DNA from: Sarcocystis neurona
Taxonomy: Eukaryota > Apicomplexa > Conoidasida > Eucoccidiorida > Sarcocystidae
Direction of reading: 5' to 3'
NCBI GenBank assembly: GCA_000727475.1
Contig: KL647303.1
Location: 462,408 to 526,407, forward strand
Length of the DNA stretch: 64,000 nt
The notes beneath the pieces are model-generated. The model was not told where the DNA came from. It worked only from the letters and a program-made list of their open reading frames with translations, and made no database searches. Position 1 is the stretch's first letter. The number at the start of each line of letters is the position of its first letter. The position numbers were made by a program, and so were the translations under genes. Below, piece after piece: positions 1 through 11,700 of the stretch.

Positions 1-3000
1 AGCATGTGCGTGGTCCTTCTAAAGAAGATAAGCAGCAACTGTGTGGTTGACGGCCTACCATGCGAGGGCTGCAGGACGGCGCGCAGAGGAGAGACGCAGG
101 CAGATGGGCACGTGCGAAAAAGAGCGCCGGACAGAGAATTATACGCAGCGGCAGCTACTATCGAAGAAGACAAAAAGAGAGACACGAAAGAACGGAAGCA
201 ACTGAGACAGCGACACATAACAAAAGAGAGACAGCGAGAGCGGCACAAAAACGAAGAGAAGAAGGCAATCACACGTGTGTCCAAAGAGAAAGTAAGAGAC
301 ATACATAGAGAGACACACACACCCAGAGATGCACGCAGCGTTTAGCAGTGAAAAGGCTGCAGGGTACAAATGAAGTACTGCAGGAAAACAAGAGAGAAGC
401 GGAGAAAGACGCAGAGAGAAATGTGCGCACTTACACAGAGAGAGATATGGGGAGACGCCAACGTAGAAGATAGACACAGAAAAGGTGAGACAGAGATATA
501 CAGGCAGACGTATACATATATGTATGTGTGGGTATAGAAAGGAAAGGGAAAGGAGGTAGCTACATATTGGCATACGTGTATGTGGAGCAGACGCAGGAGG
601 ACACGTAGGTAGACGAATCAATGTACACACTCGAAATCTGACGCGGAGATATAGAGAGATATATAGCGGGAAACATGTAGATGAATACACACACAGGGAT
701 ATACAGGTGAGAGACGCCACATACGTATATGCATACACATACATATACGTATGTGTATCTATGTATATCTACGTGGATATCCAGATATGGTCGCAGAGAG
801 AAAGAGGGACAGAAGAACATAGATGGACACATATATATATATATATACATATGTATATATGTATACTTGTATATGTATTTACATATATATATATATATAT
901 ACCTACATGTATGTACACATATGTTTGGAGTGAGGGAGAGAGAAAGATATAGGACACATACAGAGAGAAAGGTATAGAAGGACAGATGTCTACATGTATA
1001 TATATATATATATATACGTACACTACATATATATATATATACGTGTGTACATAGATACATTTGGAGAGGGGAAGAGGGAGAAATCCATAGGAGGACACAT
1101 ACGAAAAGGATAAGCGGCGTTCAATGAGAAGCACGGAAGAAACGCAGGCACCGCTGAAGGACCGAAAGTTGGAAACGGGTAAAAGTCAGAAGAAGCGGAC
1201 GTGAATTCTTTCGAAAAGAAAAAAAGAAAAGGAAGGAGAGAGACTCACCAGCAATCGCGAAGACGGGAGAAAAGCGGCCGGCTAATTTGTCCGAAGAAGC
1301 TTTGCTTCCTCTGCGTTGCATAGACATCTGCACAAGGAGAAGAAGAAAACAAAATGAAGAGAAGTGCATGCAGCAGGCGCAGAAAAGACGAAGTCGCCGA
1401 CGACGAAGGGCCGGCGCAGCACGTGGAAGAACCGGGGGAGAAAAGTAGACACACAAAGGACAAAGAGGAGGAGGCCGAAGGGCAACACAGACGAAGCAAA
1501 GGAAATTCCGCAAAATAGATGTAAATAGACGGAATCTCTGTAGATGTAAATAAACGAAATCTCTGTTTCTCTCCTCTTCCGTCTCTTTTTTTCTTGGTGG
1601 GAAATGTCTCTTATCCACGCATGCAAACGTTAACAGCGACACATACATGCACAGGCAGAAGACAGACTTACGGCGCGTATATATGTACATACACATCTAT
1701 ATGCACACGCACACACATATATGGAGGAACCCACGTATATGTAGAGCGAGAGAAATACAGACAAATAGGTGTAGACACAGAGGCCTAGGCGGATGCAGAT
1801 TGGTAGGTTGGTACAGACAGACAGAGATAGACACACACACGTATATAGATAGAGACACGGGTAGATGTAGACATAGAGACAGAGCGATATTGATAGACAC
1901 ATAGACGGATATAGACAGGGGCGTGTCAATAGGCAAACAGATAGATACAGACATAGATAAACAGATGCGTACATAGATAGACATAGGCAGAGGGGGTACG
2001 TAAATATGGAGAGATAGATATAGACATACAAATGGAGGGACAGACATACCTACAGGTAGACGGATGGACATAGATAAGTACAGATACAAATAGACACACA
2101 GAAATCTAGAGAGAAAGGCGTATGTGTAGAGAGAGACAGACATATATTAAGTATGGGTTGGCAGACACAAACACTGGCAGATACAGACACACACAGCTAG
2201 ACAGATAAATACTGATAGACGTAGACAGACGCAAATAGACTACTGACGTAGACAGAGATCCAAACAGCAAATTACATGTAGAGAAACAGATAGATATAGA
2301 CAGATATAGACAGGTAGAAAGGGACAAAAGAAGAGATAGAGACGTATATATGCACACAGATATATATATGTATATGGTCAGACAGAGACTTGTACATGCA
2401 TGTTTACACACACAGATACACAGATATATATATATATATGTATGAATGAGGCCTGCATAGGTTTGTGTAGGGCAATCAGAAAGCATAAACGCGATGAAGA
2501 GAGGAAGAATATATATATATATATATATATATGGGCAAGAAGTGGATATCAACGGAAAAAGGAAAATGTTGGCCCTTATCCTGCGACGGCCACAGACGTC
2601 CCCGGTGAAAGCCTTCTCCTGTCAGATACACTCACGCGTATCTACAGACACGACACATATGTATTCACAAGTACGAAAGCGTATATATTTATATACGTAC
2701 GGATACACACGTATATAGAACGGGAGACACACACACACACACACACATACATACGTACACACGAACATACATACAAATACATGCATATGTGTACACACCT
2801 ATATATACATATGTGTGCACACACACCTATACATGAACGTGTCTACAAATACGCGCGCATACGTGTACATACCCCAATATTCATATAAGCAGACACATAT
2901 ATATATATATATATGTACAGACACGTGTATAGACATGAATGTGTATACAAATACATAGGATAGACGAGTCCACACACATACATATACATACAGAGAAGGC

Positions 3001-3160
3001 AATATATCTACACACACACGTATACGTCTGGATACCCGTCCATACGTCTACACGCGTCTACGTAAATTATATGCATACACCTATATCCACGCACGTATAT
3101 ATACGTGCATATATACATATATACATACATATATATATATATATCCTAATGCAAGTACGC
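1..3160. repeat. Low-complexity block: purine-rich GA/GACA and TATATG tracts
   Basis: Bases 1-700 are purine-rich on the plus strand (GAGA, GACA). Bases 700-1080 and 2340-3160 are TATATG/GTATAC microsatellite. Bases 1750-2350 are a degenerate GATA/GACA tract. The open frames here are products of the repeats: they shift freely between frames and read as Tyr/Ile/Cys or His/Thr/Arg strings. One short stretch, 1249-1327, has exon-like borders and is listed separately. Confidence 0.7.
1249..1327 (-). CDS. Candidate short exon of a minus-strand gene
   Basis: On the minus strand a pyrimidine-rich tract ending in TGTGCAG is followed by 79 bases and then a consensus donor GTGAGT. The frame that begins at the acceptor reads MSMQRRGSKASSDK...; a second frame reads ATQRKQSFFGQISRPLF and looks equally protein-like, so the reading frame is not settled. 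It could be a 3' exon of the minus-strand gene read from 14.9 to 4.9 kb. No family is recognised. Confidence 0.25.
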
Positions 3161-3373
3161 TGAGAAAGGCGGCGAGAATAGTCCTCTCTTATTTCGTCTT
3201 CTCTCTGCTTGCATGGGCAGGAGAAATCCGCAGGGAAGCGGCTCCGCATGCATGGCATACAGAAGAGTCTCGGGAGACGCGGAGACGCGTCTCCAAGTAG
3301 AAAGACGAGACAAAGAGAAGAGAGACCGAAGGAGAGCCTTCTGCTGTTCACGAAAACTCGCGTCTCTTTTCTG
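3146..3373 (-). CDS. Candidate minus-strand exon, unknown product
   Basis: This is a repeat-free island between TA microsatellites. On the minus strand an AG acceptor (gaggcag) is followed by an open frame reading QKRDASFREQQKALLRSLF and onward to a stop at 3146. The composition (basic, amphipathic) is unlike the flanking repeats. An overlapping frame is also open (IVNIEIFNDRLRTIDERDE). It may belong to the minus-strand gene ending to the left. No homology is recognised, and the choice of frame is uncertain. Confidence 0.25.
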   Translation of the reverse strand, partial: QKRDASFREQQKALLRSLFSLSRLSTWRRVSASPETLLYAMHAEPLPCGFLLPMQAERRRNKRGLFSPPFSAYLH

Positions 3374-3739
3374 CTGCCTCGTACTTCGTCTCGTTCGTCG
3401 ATCGTGCGCAGGCGGTCGTTGAAAATTTCGATATTTACAATTTCTCCGCAACCCACAAATGCCTGAGAGATAAGTGAGACAACCTCAAATTTTCACTCAT
3501 GTAGTTCAACAGGCAGATGTAGAGATACACACCCATTCATGCCGCGCACTGGCACAGAACGCAGGCGATATCTACATATATTATATATATAAGCGCTGGT
3601 GGATCTTTCTATGGCTTGTATGACGGAGACGCGCAGGCAGGTATACATACACAGACGCAGACACGGAGTACGTTTTACATATATGCGCGCATGCATACAA
3701 AGGGGGCCCAAATGCGTACGCAGTCACACACATACATAT

Positions 3740-4200
3740 ATATATATATATATAAGCACAGATGAACAGAGTGTTAGATGGATAGATATGTGTTTGATTC
3801 TACGTGTGTATGCGTACATACATACTCATATACGTTTACTTACCGGCAGACCCATTTACACTACATACATAGAGAGAGAGCGACACCTGATAATTAGACA
3901 CCTAAACAGATATACATACATATATGTATATATATTTATATTTGAATGTACATTTGCGCGTATATATATACACACACATATATACCTATCCTTATATATA
4001 TATCGCCACAGATGAACAGAATGCTGGGTACACAGATATGTACTCGACTGCACACACGCACATGTACATATATATATATATATGAGCACACGCGGATCCC
4101 TCTCATCGTATGTATTTGAATCATAGACATACACACAGATGAACAGAGAGCTGGATGGATCGATACGCATTTGATTGTACCTTTGTATATACATATATAC
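3740..4200. repeat. Three diverged copies of a CACAGATGAACAGA unit
   Basis: Near-identical cores (CACAGATGAACAGA followed by a GGATRGATA-like stretch and TGATTSTAC) start at about 3758, 4007 and 4136, separated by TATATA tracts. They look like diverged copies of a roughly 65-bp unit embedded in microsatellite. Confidence 0.55.
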
Positions 4201-4465
4201 ACACAAATGCCGGCCGATACAAACTAACACTTGTTTGCGTACAACTCATTGCCACTGCATGATGCGGTCCGTAAAAATGTCTGCAGTTCGACCATTCCGC
4301 AGTCTCTCGTTTCTCTCCTGTAATTACTCGCTACGCACGGACCTGCTGCACCTACGTCTTCAAGAAAGAAAACACCGCAGGTGCTTGCTGAGTTTCACTC
4401 GGCAGTTGCCGCTTTCGAAAGTGCTTCATATTCGTCTACGAACCTCCCTTCTACCACGTAGCTGG

Positions 4466-4767
4466 GGTGTACATACACCAGGGAGAACGCGAGGCCGTTG
4501 TGTGGCCCGACGTCACACACGCTGCGTTTTCACCAGGGACGTCTCCTATTCCGCGTAGGTCGGGTGTACGTACACCAGGGAGTCGCGCAACGCTTGCCTG
4601 GCCGTCACACATCCTACCATCTCAACATCTCTTCTCTTGTCTCAAATTCGGGTGTACATACACCGCGACGTGATGCTGAGAGAGGTTTGCCCGGCTCGCC
4701 GCCCCACGACCATCTGCCCCGTGACAAGCTTCTCTTCTCTACCCTGTGATTCGGGTGTACGTACACC
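4466..4767. repeat. Cluster of four GGTGTACRTACACC palindromes
   Basis: Copies lie at 4466-4479 (CATAC variant), 4563-4576 (perfect palindrome), 4651-4664 (CATAC variant) and 4754-4767 (perfect). The start-to-start spacing is 97, 88 and 103 bp. Three of the four are followed by AGGGA, so the cluster looks like a degenerate tandem array of a unit of about 95 bp in which only the palindrome is strictly kept. Such conservation inside diverged spacers suggests a protein-binding site. No factor is assigned. Confidence 0.8.
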
Positions 4768-4899
4768 AGGGACAGGAGGGAACGTCTGTTGCACGGGCGC
4801 CACACACAGACACGCGTACGCACACCCACACAAATGCATGCAAGTGTGACGGAAGAGAATAAGAAAAAGCGGAGGACTCGTGAAGAGAAGCAGCCTCAC

Positions 4900-5034
4900 C
4901 TTCTTGATCGCATTTGTAATTTTCTTTCGTGGACCGGGGGGGATGTTCGATATGAAGACGAGGCGCTTCGAAGACGAACCCGGCGGAGGCACTGCCGGAT
5001 CTCGCAGGTCGACGAGGAACTCCCCCACGCGTTT
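4900..5034 (-). CDS. Exon of the minus-strand gene (45 codons, phase 0-0)
   Basis: The acceptor is CACTTCCTGCAG and the donor GTGAGG. The 45 codons read KRVGEFLVDLRDPAVPP, then a short Pro/Ser linker, then KRLVFISNIPPGP and a basic end, KKITNAIKK. Both borders are in phase 0, so it can follow the exon that ends at 6579 directly. The sequence is free of repeats and clearly protein-like, but I recognise no domain. Confidence 0.55.
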
Positions 5035-5731
5035 CTGCAGGAAGTGACAGAATTGTGAACGAAGAGAAATTCCCGAAAAGAGAAAGGAAGAGAAAGAAGA
5101 AGGGCAAAGAAACCAAGCGGAACGTGCGCGTGAACGAATGGAAGCAAATAAGGCAGCGGCGTGTGCAGAAATAAGAAAGTAAACGAAGGAAACTGCCAAC
5201 TCTCTGCTGTCTTCACCACACATATATATCCACACAAACGCATACACAAGCATATATACACACACATATATACATATACACTACCGAGTATATATGTCTA
5301 TTTGTCTACCTATGTGCGTATATATATTAGATATGTAAATTTCTCCTCAATGCACGTATAGCTGTATCTACATGTAACTACCTACATTATATATATACAT
5401 GATGCGCGAAGTTTCCTTCTGACTCGGATAAGATACATACTCATATACATACAGGAATATATATGCATAAACATATATATATGTGTACCGGTGTGTAGCA
5501 TCTATCTAAGCCACACGTGCAGGTGTCTTAAGAGTGTAGAATGCTGCTACATGTGTAGAAAACGCCAAGAAGTGCGCAACACTCCTATGTCTATACCAAG
5601 GTCTTGTACACGAATGCATATATATACACACAGATGTAACGACAGGCAAATATACATACATATACATTCACAGGAGAGCGAGCGAGAGAAAGCGAGAAAC
5701 ACATACATATATGTGTAGGCACGGACGTAGG

Positions 5732-5763
<32 letters not shown>

Positions 5764-8700
5764 TATGTGGATACGACCGCGTACATCAGTGCACCTACAA
5801 ACCTTGGTGCTATTACGAGGTGTACGTACACCACAATGGGGAGTAGCGTAAGGATTAATCGGTGTCCGATCCACAGCAAGTAGTTCTTACAGGAAAGTGT
5901 CTCTCTCTCTACATATGTATATAAATGTGCAGATTTACACACATGAAAATATATAAAGCTTCTGAAGAGTGCGAGGTGTACGTACACCGCAGAGTGTGAG
6001 CTTCACTACTCGGTAGACGATCGACGTGCTTGTCACGAGCGCTCGCCCCCCCTCCCCACTTCCCCGCCAGCGGTTCACACGCACACACACATGCATATCA
6101 AAACAGACACGCATCTATTTTTACAGACACAGAGGGAGAATGTGAAGCAGCAGAAAGTTCGTATGTCTACGCGGTCGGTGCCGGGCAAATGTAGACACGC
6201 GTGTCAGCGGCGGACGCCACAAACACAGCGACGGAGGGGGCACAGAAGCTGCTGGTGTGTGTGGCGAAGCAGAATGAGCAGCGGGCATGCAGAGGACGCG
6301 CAGACCCCCCCACCCCTGGCGCATGCGTGGATCGACGAAGTGCCTGAGGAGGGAAGGACAGCGAGAGGAGAGACGAGTGACGAGGCCAGCGTCCTCGAGG
6401 ACAAAAACTACTTTTACACGTATGTATGCAGAGAGATTTCTACCTGGGACGAAAATATATGGGTCCTGCAGAAATGGAGGGCCCCCTGCACAGATACGAC
6501 GTCCCTACTGGGCAAACAGCGCTGCAGACAGACACACGCGGAGTGTGGGGGGGTACGTGCTGAAGAGAAGATGTATACCTCTTGATAGCGCGTTGCCTGG
6601 GGAGGCCGCTTTGCCACTTGCCGGAGGAGTCCGTAGGCTGTCGCTGCCACATCTGTTGCTTGCGAACTGCTGCCAAAGAGAAAGGGCAGGACTTGCTCTT
6701 CATCTTGCTGGGCTCCTTCCGCGCTTGCTTCTCTTGCTCTCCTTTCTTTCCTGCTGCGTCGTCCTCCTCCTCCTCCTCCGACAGCGCCAGCAGCTTCGCC
6801 TGCTGACTTTTTCTTCTTCTTCTTCTCCTCCTCACGGCTCTTCTGCTTGCTGGGCTGCTGCTGCTGGCACTGCTTTTTCTTCTCCTCCTCTCGTCTCTTA
6901 AGCGTCGGCGAGCGTCCCTTCGGCTCTGCAGCAAACAAGGCGGCAGCAGCGTCGGTCCCGTCCACAACAGCTGCAGCCGCAAAAACAGCAGCAGCGTCAT
7001 CACTCGCAGCGTCAGCACCCCCAGCAAAAGCAGCAGCAACAGCGTCATCCGCAGCAACAGCAGCACAGTCACCCACAGCAGCAGCACCTGAATGTGCCAT
7101 TTCTTCCGCTTCTGCTGCGGCTTCTTCTTCTTTTCTCCGGTGTCCCTCTCTCTTTCTCCTGTTAATCCTTTCCTCCTGGACTCTTCTTCCTCCAAGTGCT
7201 TCTCCTGCAAACGCCTGCTGCTGCTGCTCCTCTTCGTCCTCGTCGCGAGCTTCACTCTCTAGTTCCTCTTCAGCATTTAGGAGGAAGGGCTGCTGCTGCT
7301 GAAACGCTGCGGCAGATGTATACTCGCCGACGCCGGACTGTGGCAGGTTCTCGTGAATATCCTCCTGCTGCAGCAGCAAACCCGGATAACAAAGCGCAAA
7401 GAGAAAGTCAACTTTACATGCGTATGCACACCCTACCTCTGTATACGCACATACACGTACACATATATATACGTCTGCGCATATATATATATGTACACAC
7501 ATCGGTGCATATTTATATATATATATATGCCCTTCTCTATTTATACGTAAATATACGTATGTATACATGCATTTTATTAGACGTTTGAGAAAGAAAACAT
7601 AAACGCACATAGACACGAGGGGGGAAAAGAAGTGGAGGCTAGCCGTTTCGCAGAAAGGTGGAAGAGGAAACGTTGAAGAAGAAGTAGGAGAACCAAAGAG
7701 AAGAAGAGGTGCATGTTGAAAAAGTAAAGACGAATACGAAGAATAAGAAGATGAACAAGAAGCAAAGGAAGGAAACATACGTATAACAAGGGAGGTGGAG
7801 ACGGAGGAAGGAAAGAAGAAACAGACAACAAAGATCGACAACACAAAAGAGGACTTCACTTGCTGCTGCTGCTGTCGCTGCTGCTACTGTTGCTGCTGCT
7901 GCTGTCGCTGTTGCTGCTGTCGCTGCTGTTGCTGTTGCTGCTGTTGCTGTTGTTGCTGCTGTTGCTCATGCTGCTGCTGTTGTTCCTGGTGTTGCTGTTG
8001 CTCCCGCTGCTGCTGTTGCTCCCGCTGCTGCTGTTGCTCCCGCTGCTGCTGTTCTCCTGCTGCAGTTGTTGCTGCTGACGCACAACGTTTTCAACAGCGG
8101 CTTCAGCGTCTCTGCGTCTCATCTACAGTTTCCATCGCTTCGCTGCTTTCCACGTAGTAGCGAACAGGCGCCGCTGCTGCTCTTCCACATCGCATTTTTT
8201 TTCTTCTAAAAAAAAACAGCAAGGGCACGCGCACTCTTCCCTCCCTGCCGCTGCCTTTCCTCGCACCAAGCTACTAGCAGCGCGAAGACAAGAAGAAAAG
8301 TCGACGGGGGGCGGGGGGGCGAGCACGGCGCGACCAAGCGGTGCTTAGTTCGAAAATAGGCATAGAAGTCGACACTTTAACAGGTGTATGAGATGGGAAG
8401 GGGAACACTCGTGCGGGAGAGACGCAGGGTCAGACAAAGAGGAGAAATGAAGAAGAAAACAGCGGGTCGAAGAGAGAAGAGAGGGTTTCGTGAACATCTA
8501 CCCGTCCCCAGACTTTTGCAAGAGAAGTCATCCAAAAAGCTGCAACAGCAAGACGCCTGTGGCGGGTGTAAAAGTCCTCTTTTCCCCGGGCCGAAGCAGA
8601 GAAGATTTACTCAGCCAAAGACGTGCCAAGGAGGCGGACAAAAAGGCGCGGGTCGCATCAACAAGAAAACACAGAAAAGCAAAGGAAGTGTTCGAAGAAA

Positions 8701-11700
8701 CGAAAACGCTCTACAGGAGCAGCAGCACGTCTCGCAGTAGCCGCGTGCTCCCCCTCTGTTCCCGTCCCTCTCCTCTACTCCTCCGTATCACGGGAGAGCG
8801 TGGCCAGAGGTGCCCCACACATGTAGACATCTGTGTCTACATGAATATGGACATTTCTGTATTTCTATCTCTCTCTGCTTCTCAGTAGACACACGTACAT
8901 TTTCTTCTCTCCCTTTGTGTAAATACAACTGTTCTTCTTCCCTATCTCTGTCTCTCTTACGGATATATCTTCATATATATATGTATGTTGTAGTACATAC
9001 AAAGTATACATACATTCAGCTCATACACACATACAAATATACACATACACATATATATATATATATATAAAGACTCCTTATTGTATATACAGATATCGCG
9101 TGTATACATACATATCAAGTTTCTACACTCACAAACAAATATCTGTCCATCTATATATATATATATATTTATACACCACGTTTGTACACTAATACACACA
9201 CATATATATATATATATATATACATATATACATATATGTATACACCGCGTTTGTACACTCACAAACATGTGTATATTTATATATATATATATATATATAT
9301 ATCAAGTTTGTACAATCACAAACGAATATCTATCTATCTATACATGTATATATATAGTGCATATGTACATCACGTTTGCACACTCGTACACAAATATATA
9401 GGTGGTTTAACTATACATCACGTTTGTTTACTCATACATATATATATTATATAGACGTCATGCCGGTACAGTCATAGTCAAATACGTGTGTGTGTCTATA
9501 TGTATAGTTTGTATATACGTCAAGTTTGTAGGGTCATAATACACGTGACCCATCTTGACTCTGGCCGTGGTTTTGCTGCGTACGGCGCATGCGGGAGAGA
9601 AGAGAGCAGCAACTTTTTAACGTACGGGGAGCAGAAGTCGCGACGCAGATAATTGGGAGACGAGACGGTGGAACTCCTGCGGCTCGATGATGTCGATGCA
9701 GCTTCGTAGTATCTCCCCCACTTCTTCTCTCTTCTCTTCTGCAGCAACGAAGCAGAGCAAATACGCTTTCCCTTCTACGTCTCTCTCGTAGAGGTGGAAA
9801 CAGAGAGGAGAACAGAAATCTCCCCAGAGATACCCAGAAGGCAAAAGTGAAACGAAGGAACACATATATTCTACCCCTGCTCATATTGTTACCAGTCGCC
9901 CTCGCCATACACACATGTATACATGTATGTATTTATACACGAATATATATGTATATATGATTGTATGTCTATAGACGTATAAACATATACGTGAATAGAG
10001 GTATATACACGTATATAAATATATATATATATATGCGTCTGCATATACACATATACATGAATATATCTCTATGTATGAGTGTGTGTATACAGACCTATAC
10101 ACATGTATACACATAGAGGTATATACAGGTATGTATATGTACATATATACATATATATATATATATACGTATAGATTCTTCTGCATACAGATAAAGATAT
10201 ATATATGAATGTATGTACTTATGTATGTATATATACGAGTATCCAGGCATATATATATGTATATGTATCCAGGCATATATATGTATATATATGTGGACTC
10301 CGAGGTGTATGCACGCGTGAAGAAGAAGTAGATATATGTGTCGTTTGTGTTTGCCTCTGTGGAGGAGAGTAGAAGTAAATAAATAAAAGGAGAAGAGGAC
10401 GGAAGTGCCGACGAGGAAGAGCTCCACAGCGCATTTTCCAGTCCGTCGCACGCACATCAATAACAGCTCCAGAGGAAGCCACAGCAAGACAAACACAGAG
10501 ACAGAGAGACAGAGACAGAAACGAAGAAAGACAGAGGGCACAGAGGGAGACACGAAAAGAGAGACACAACGAGAAATGGAGACGGGGCTCCTCAGAGAGA
10601 CAGAGAGCCACAGAGAGGGGGCACCCCACAGAGGCAGAGAGACGCAGGGACGGGGCTCCTCAGAGAGACAAACGGAGACGGGGCACCCCACGCAGACAGA
10701 GAGCCACAGAGACGGGGCTCCCCACAGAGAGACGGGGCTCCCCAGAGAGAGACGGGGCTCCTCAGAGACAGGGAGCCACAGAGACGGGGCTCCCCACGCA
10801 GAGACGGGGCACCCCACGGAGACAGAGAGACACAGAGACGGGGCTTCCCACGCAGAGACGGGGCTTCCCACGCAGAGACGGGGCTCCCCACGCAGAGACG
10901 GGGCTTCCCACGCAGAGACGGGGCTTCCCACGCAGAGACGGGGCTCCCCACGCAGAGACGGGGCTCCCCACGCAGAGACGGGGCTTCCCACGGATGTACG
11001 TACGTAGAGGTGTACAAAACAGACGCGTGCATCTATCTTGAGGCATGTTGGCGGAATACCAAATTTCTACGTAGAGAAATGGGACGGAAACGTTCTCGAC
11101 AGAAGTGAAGGAAATACGTTATTAGGGGTATAGACAGAGGCGCAGATAGACAGAGATGCAGCAGCAAATTGTAACACACACACACACACACAAGCAGACG
11201 TACATATATATGTAGAAAGACCTACAGGCGCAGACTACGCGCTTCCTCGCTAGACGTGTACACACATATGGATGTGCGGCGAAGAAAATAGCAGAAACAC
11301 ACAGAAATGCACACATATATATACGTAGGGAGACCTATAGACGTAGACTACGAACTGTCCCTCTCTCCCTTTACATACATATAGATATATACTGATACGC
11401 AGTGCAGTCTACAGGTAGATACACATAGATGGGGAAGTCTATCTATATCTATATATATATGTGAATATATAGACAGAGAGAGAGATATGTGTGTGTGGAC
11501 AGAAAGACGTACGGGGAGAGCGGGGACGTGACGCGGGGAGCAATCTACTAAGAAAGACATTCCGTCAGAAAGGGCATCAAATATATAACATGGAGAGGTC
11601 ACATATATATAAATACATGTGGGGAAAGACAGAGAAGGAGAAAAAAAAGGAGAAAATTAAATTTAGACAGAGATGATGAGAGTGAGCGACGCAGAGAAAA

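Noticed and set aside
139..1134. Tyr/Ile/Cys/Leu-rich minus-strand open frames
   Set aside because: They arise from TATATG and GAGAGA microsatellite and have no start context, unique sequence or splice borders.
7795..8157. Cys-rich open frame on the plus strand as a cysteine-rich secreted protein
   Set aside because: It is a plain (TGC)n reading of a CTG tract with no unique sequence.
10780..10990. Regular repeats considered as a CRISPR array
   Set aside because: Units are contiguous with no unique spacers, and the genome is eukaryotic.
10095..10991. Long open frames over the 20-bp minisatellite on both strands
   Set aside because: A 20-bp unit with no stop in any frame keeps all frames open; the translation is only a 20-residue echo of the repeat.
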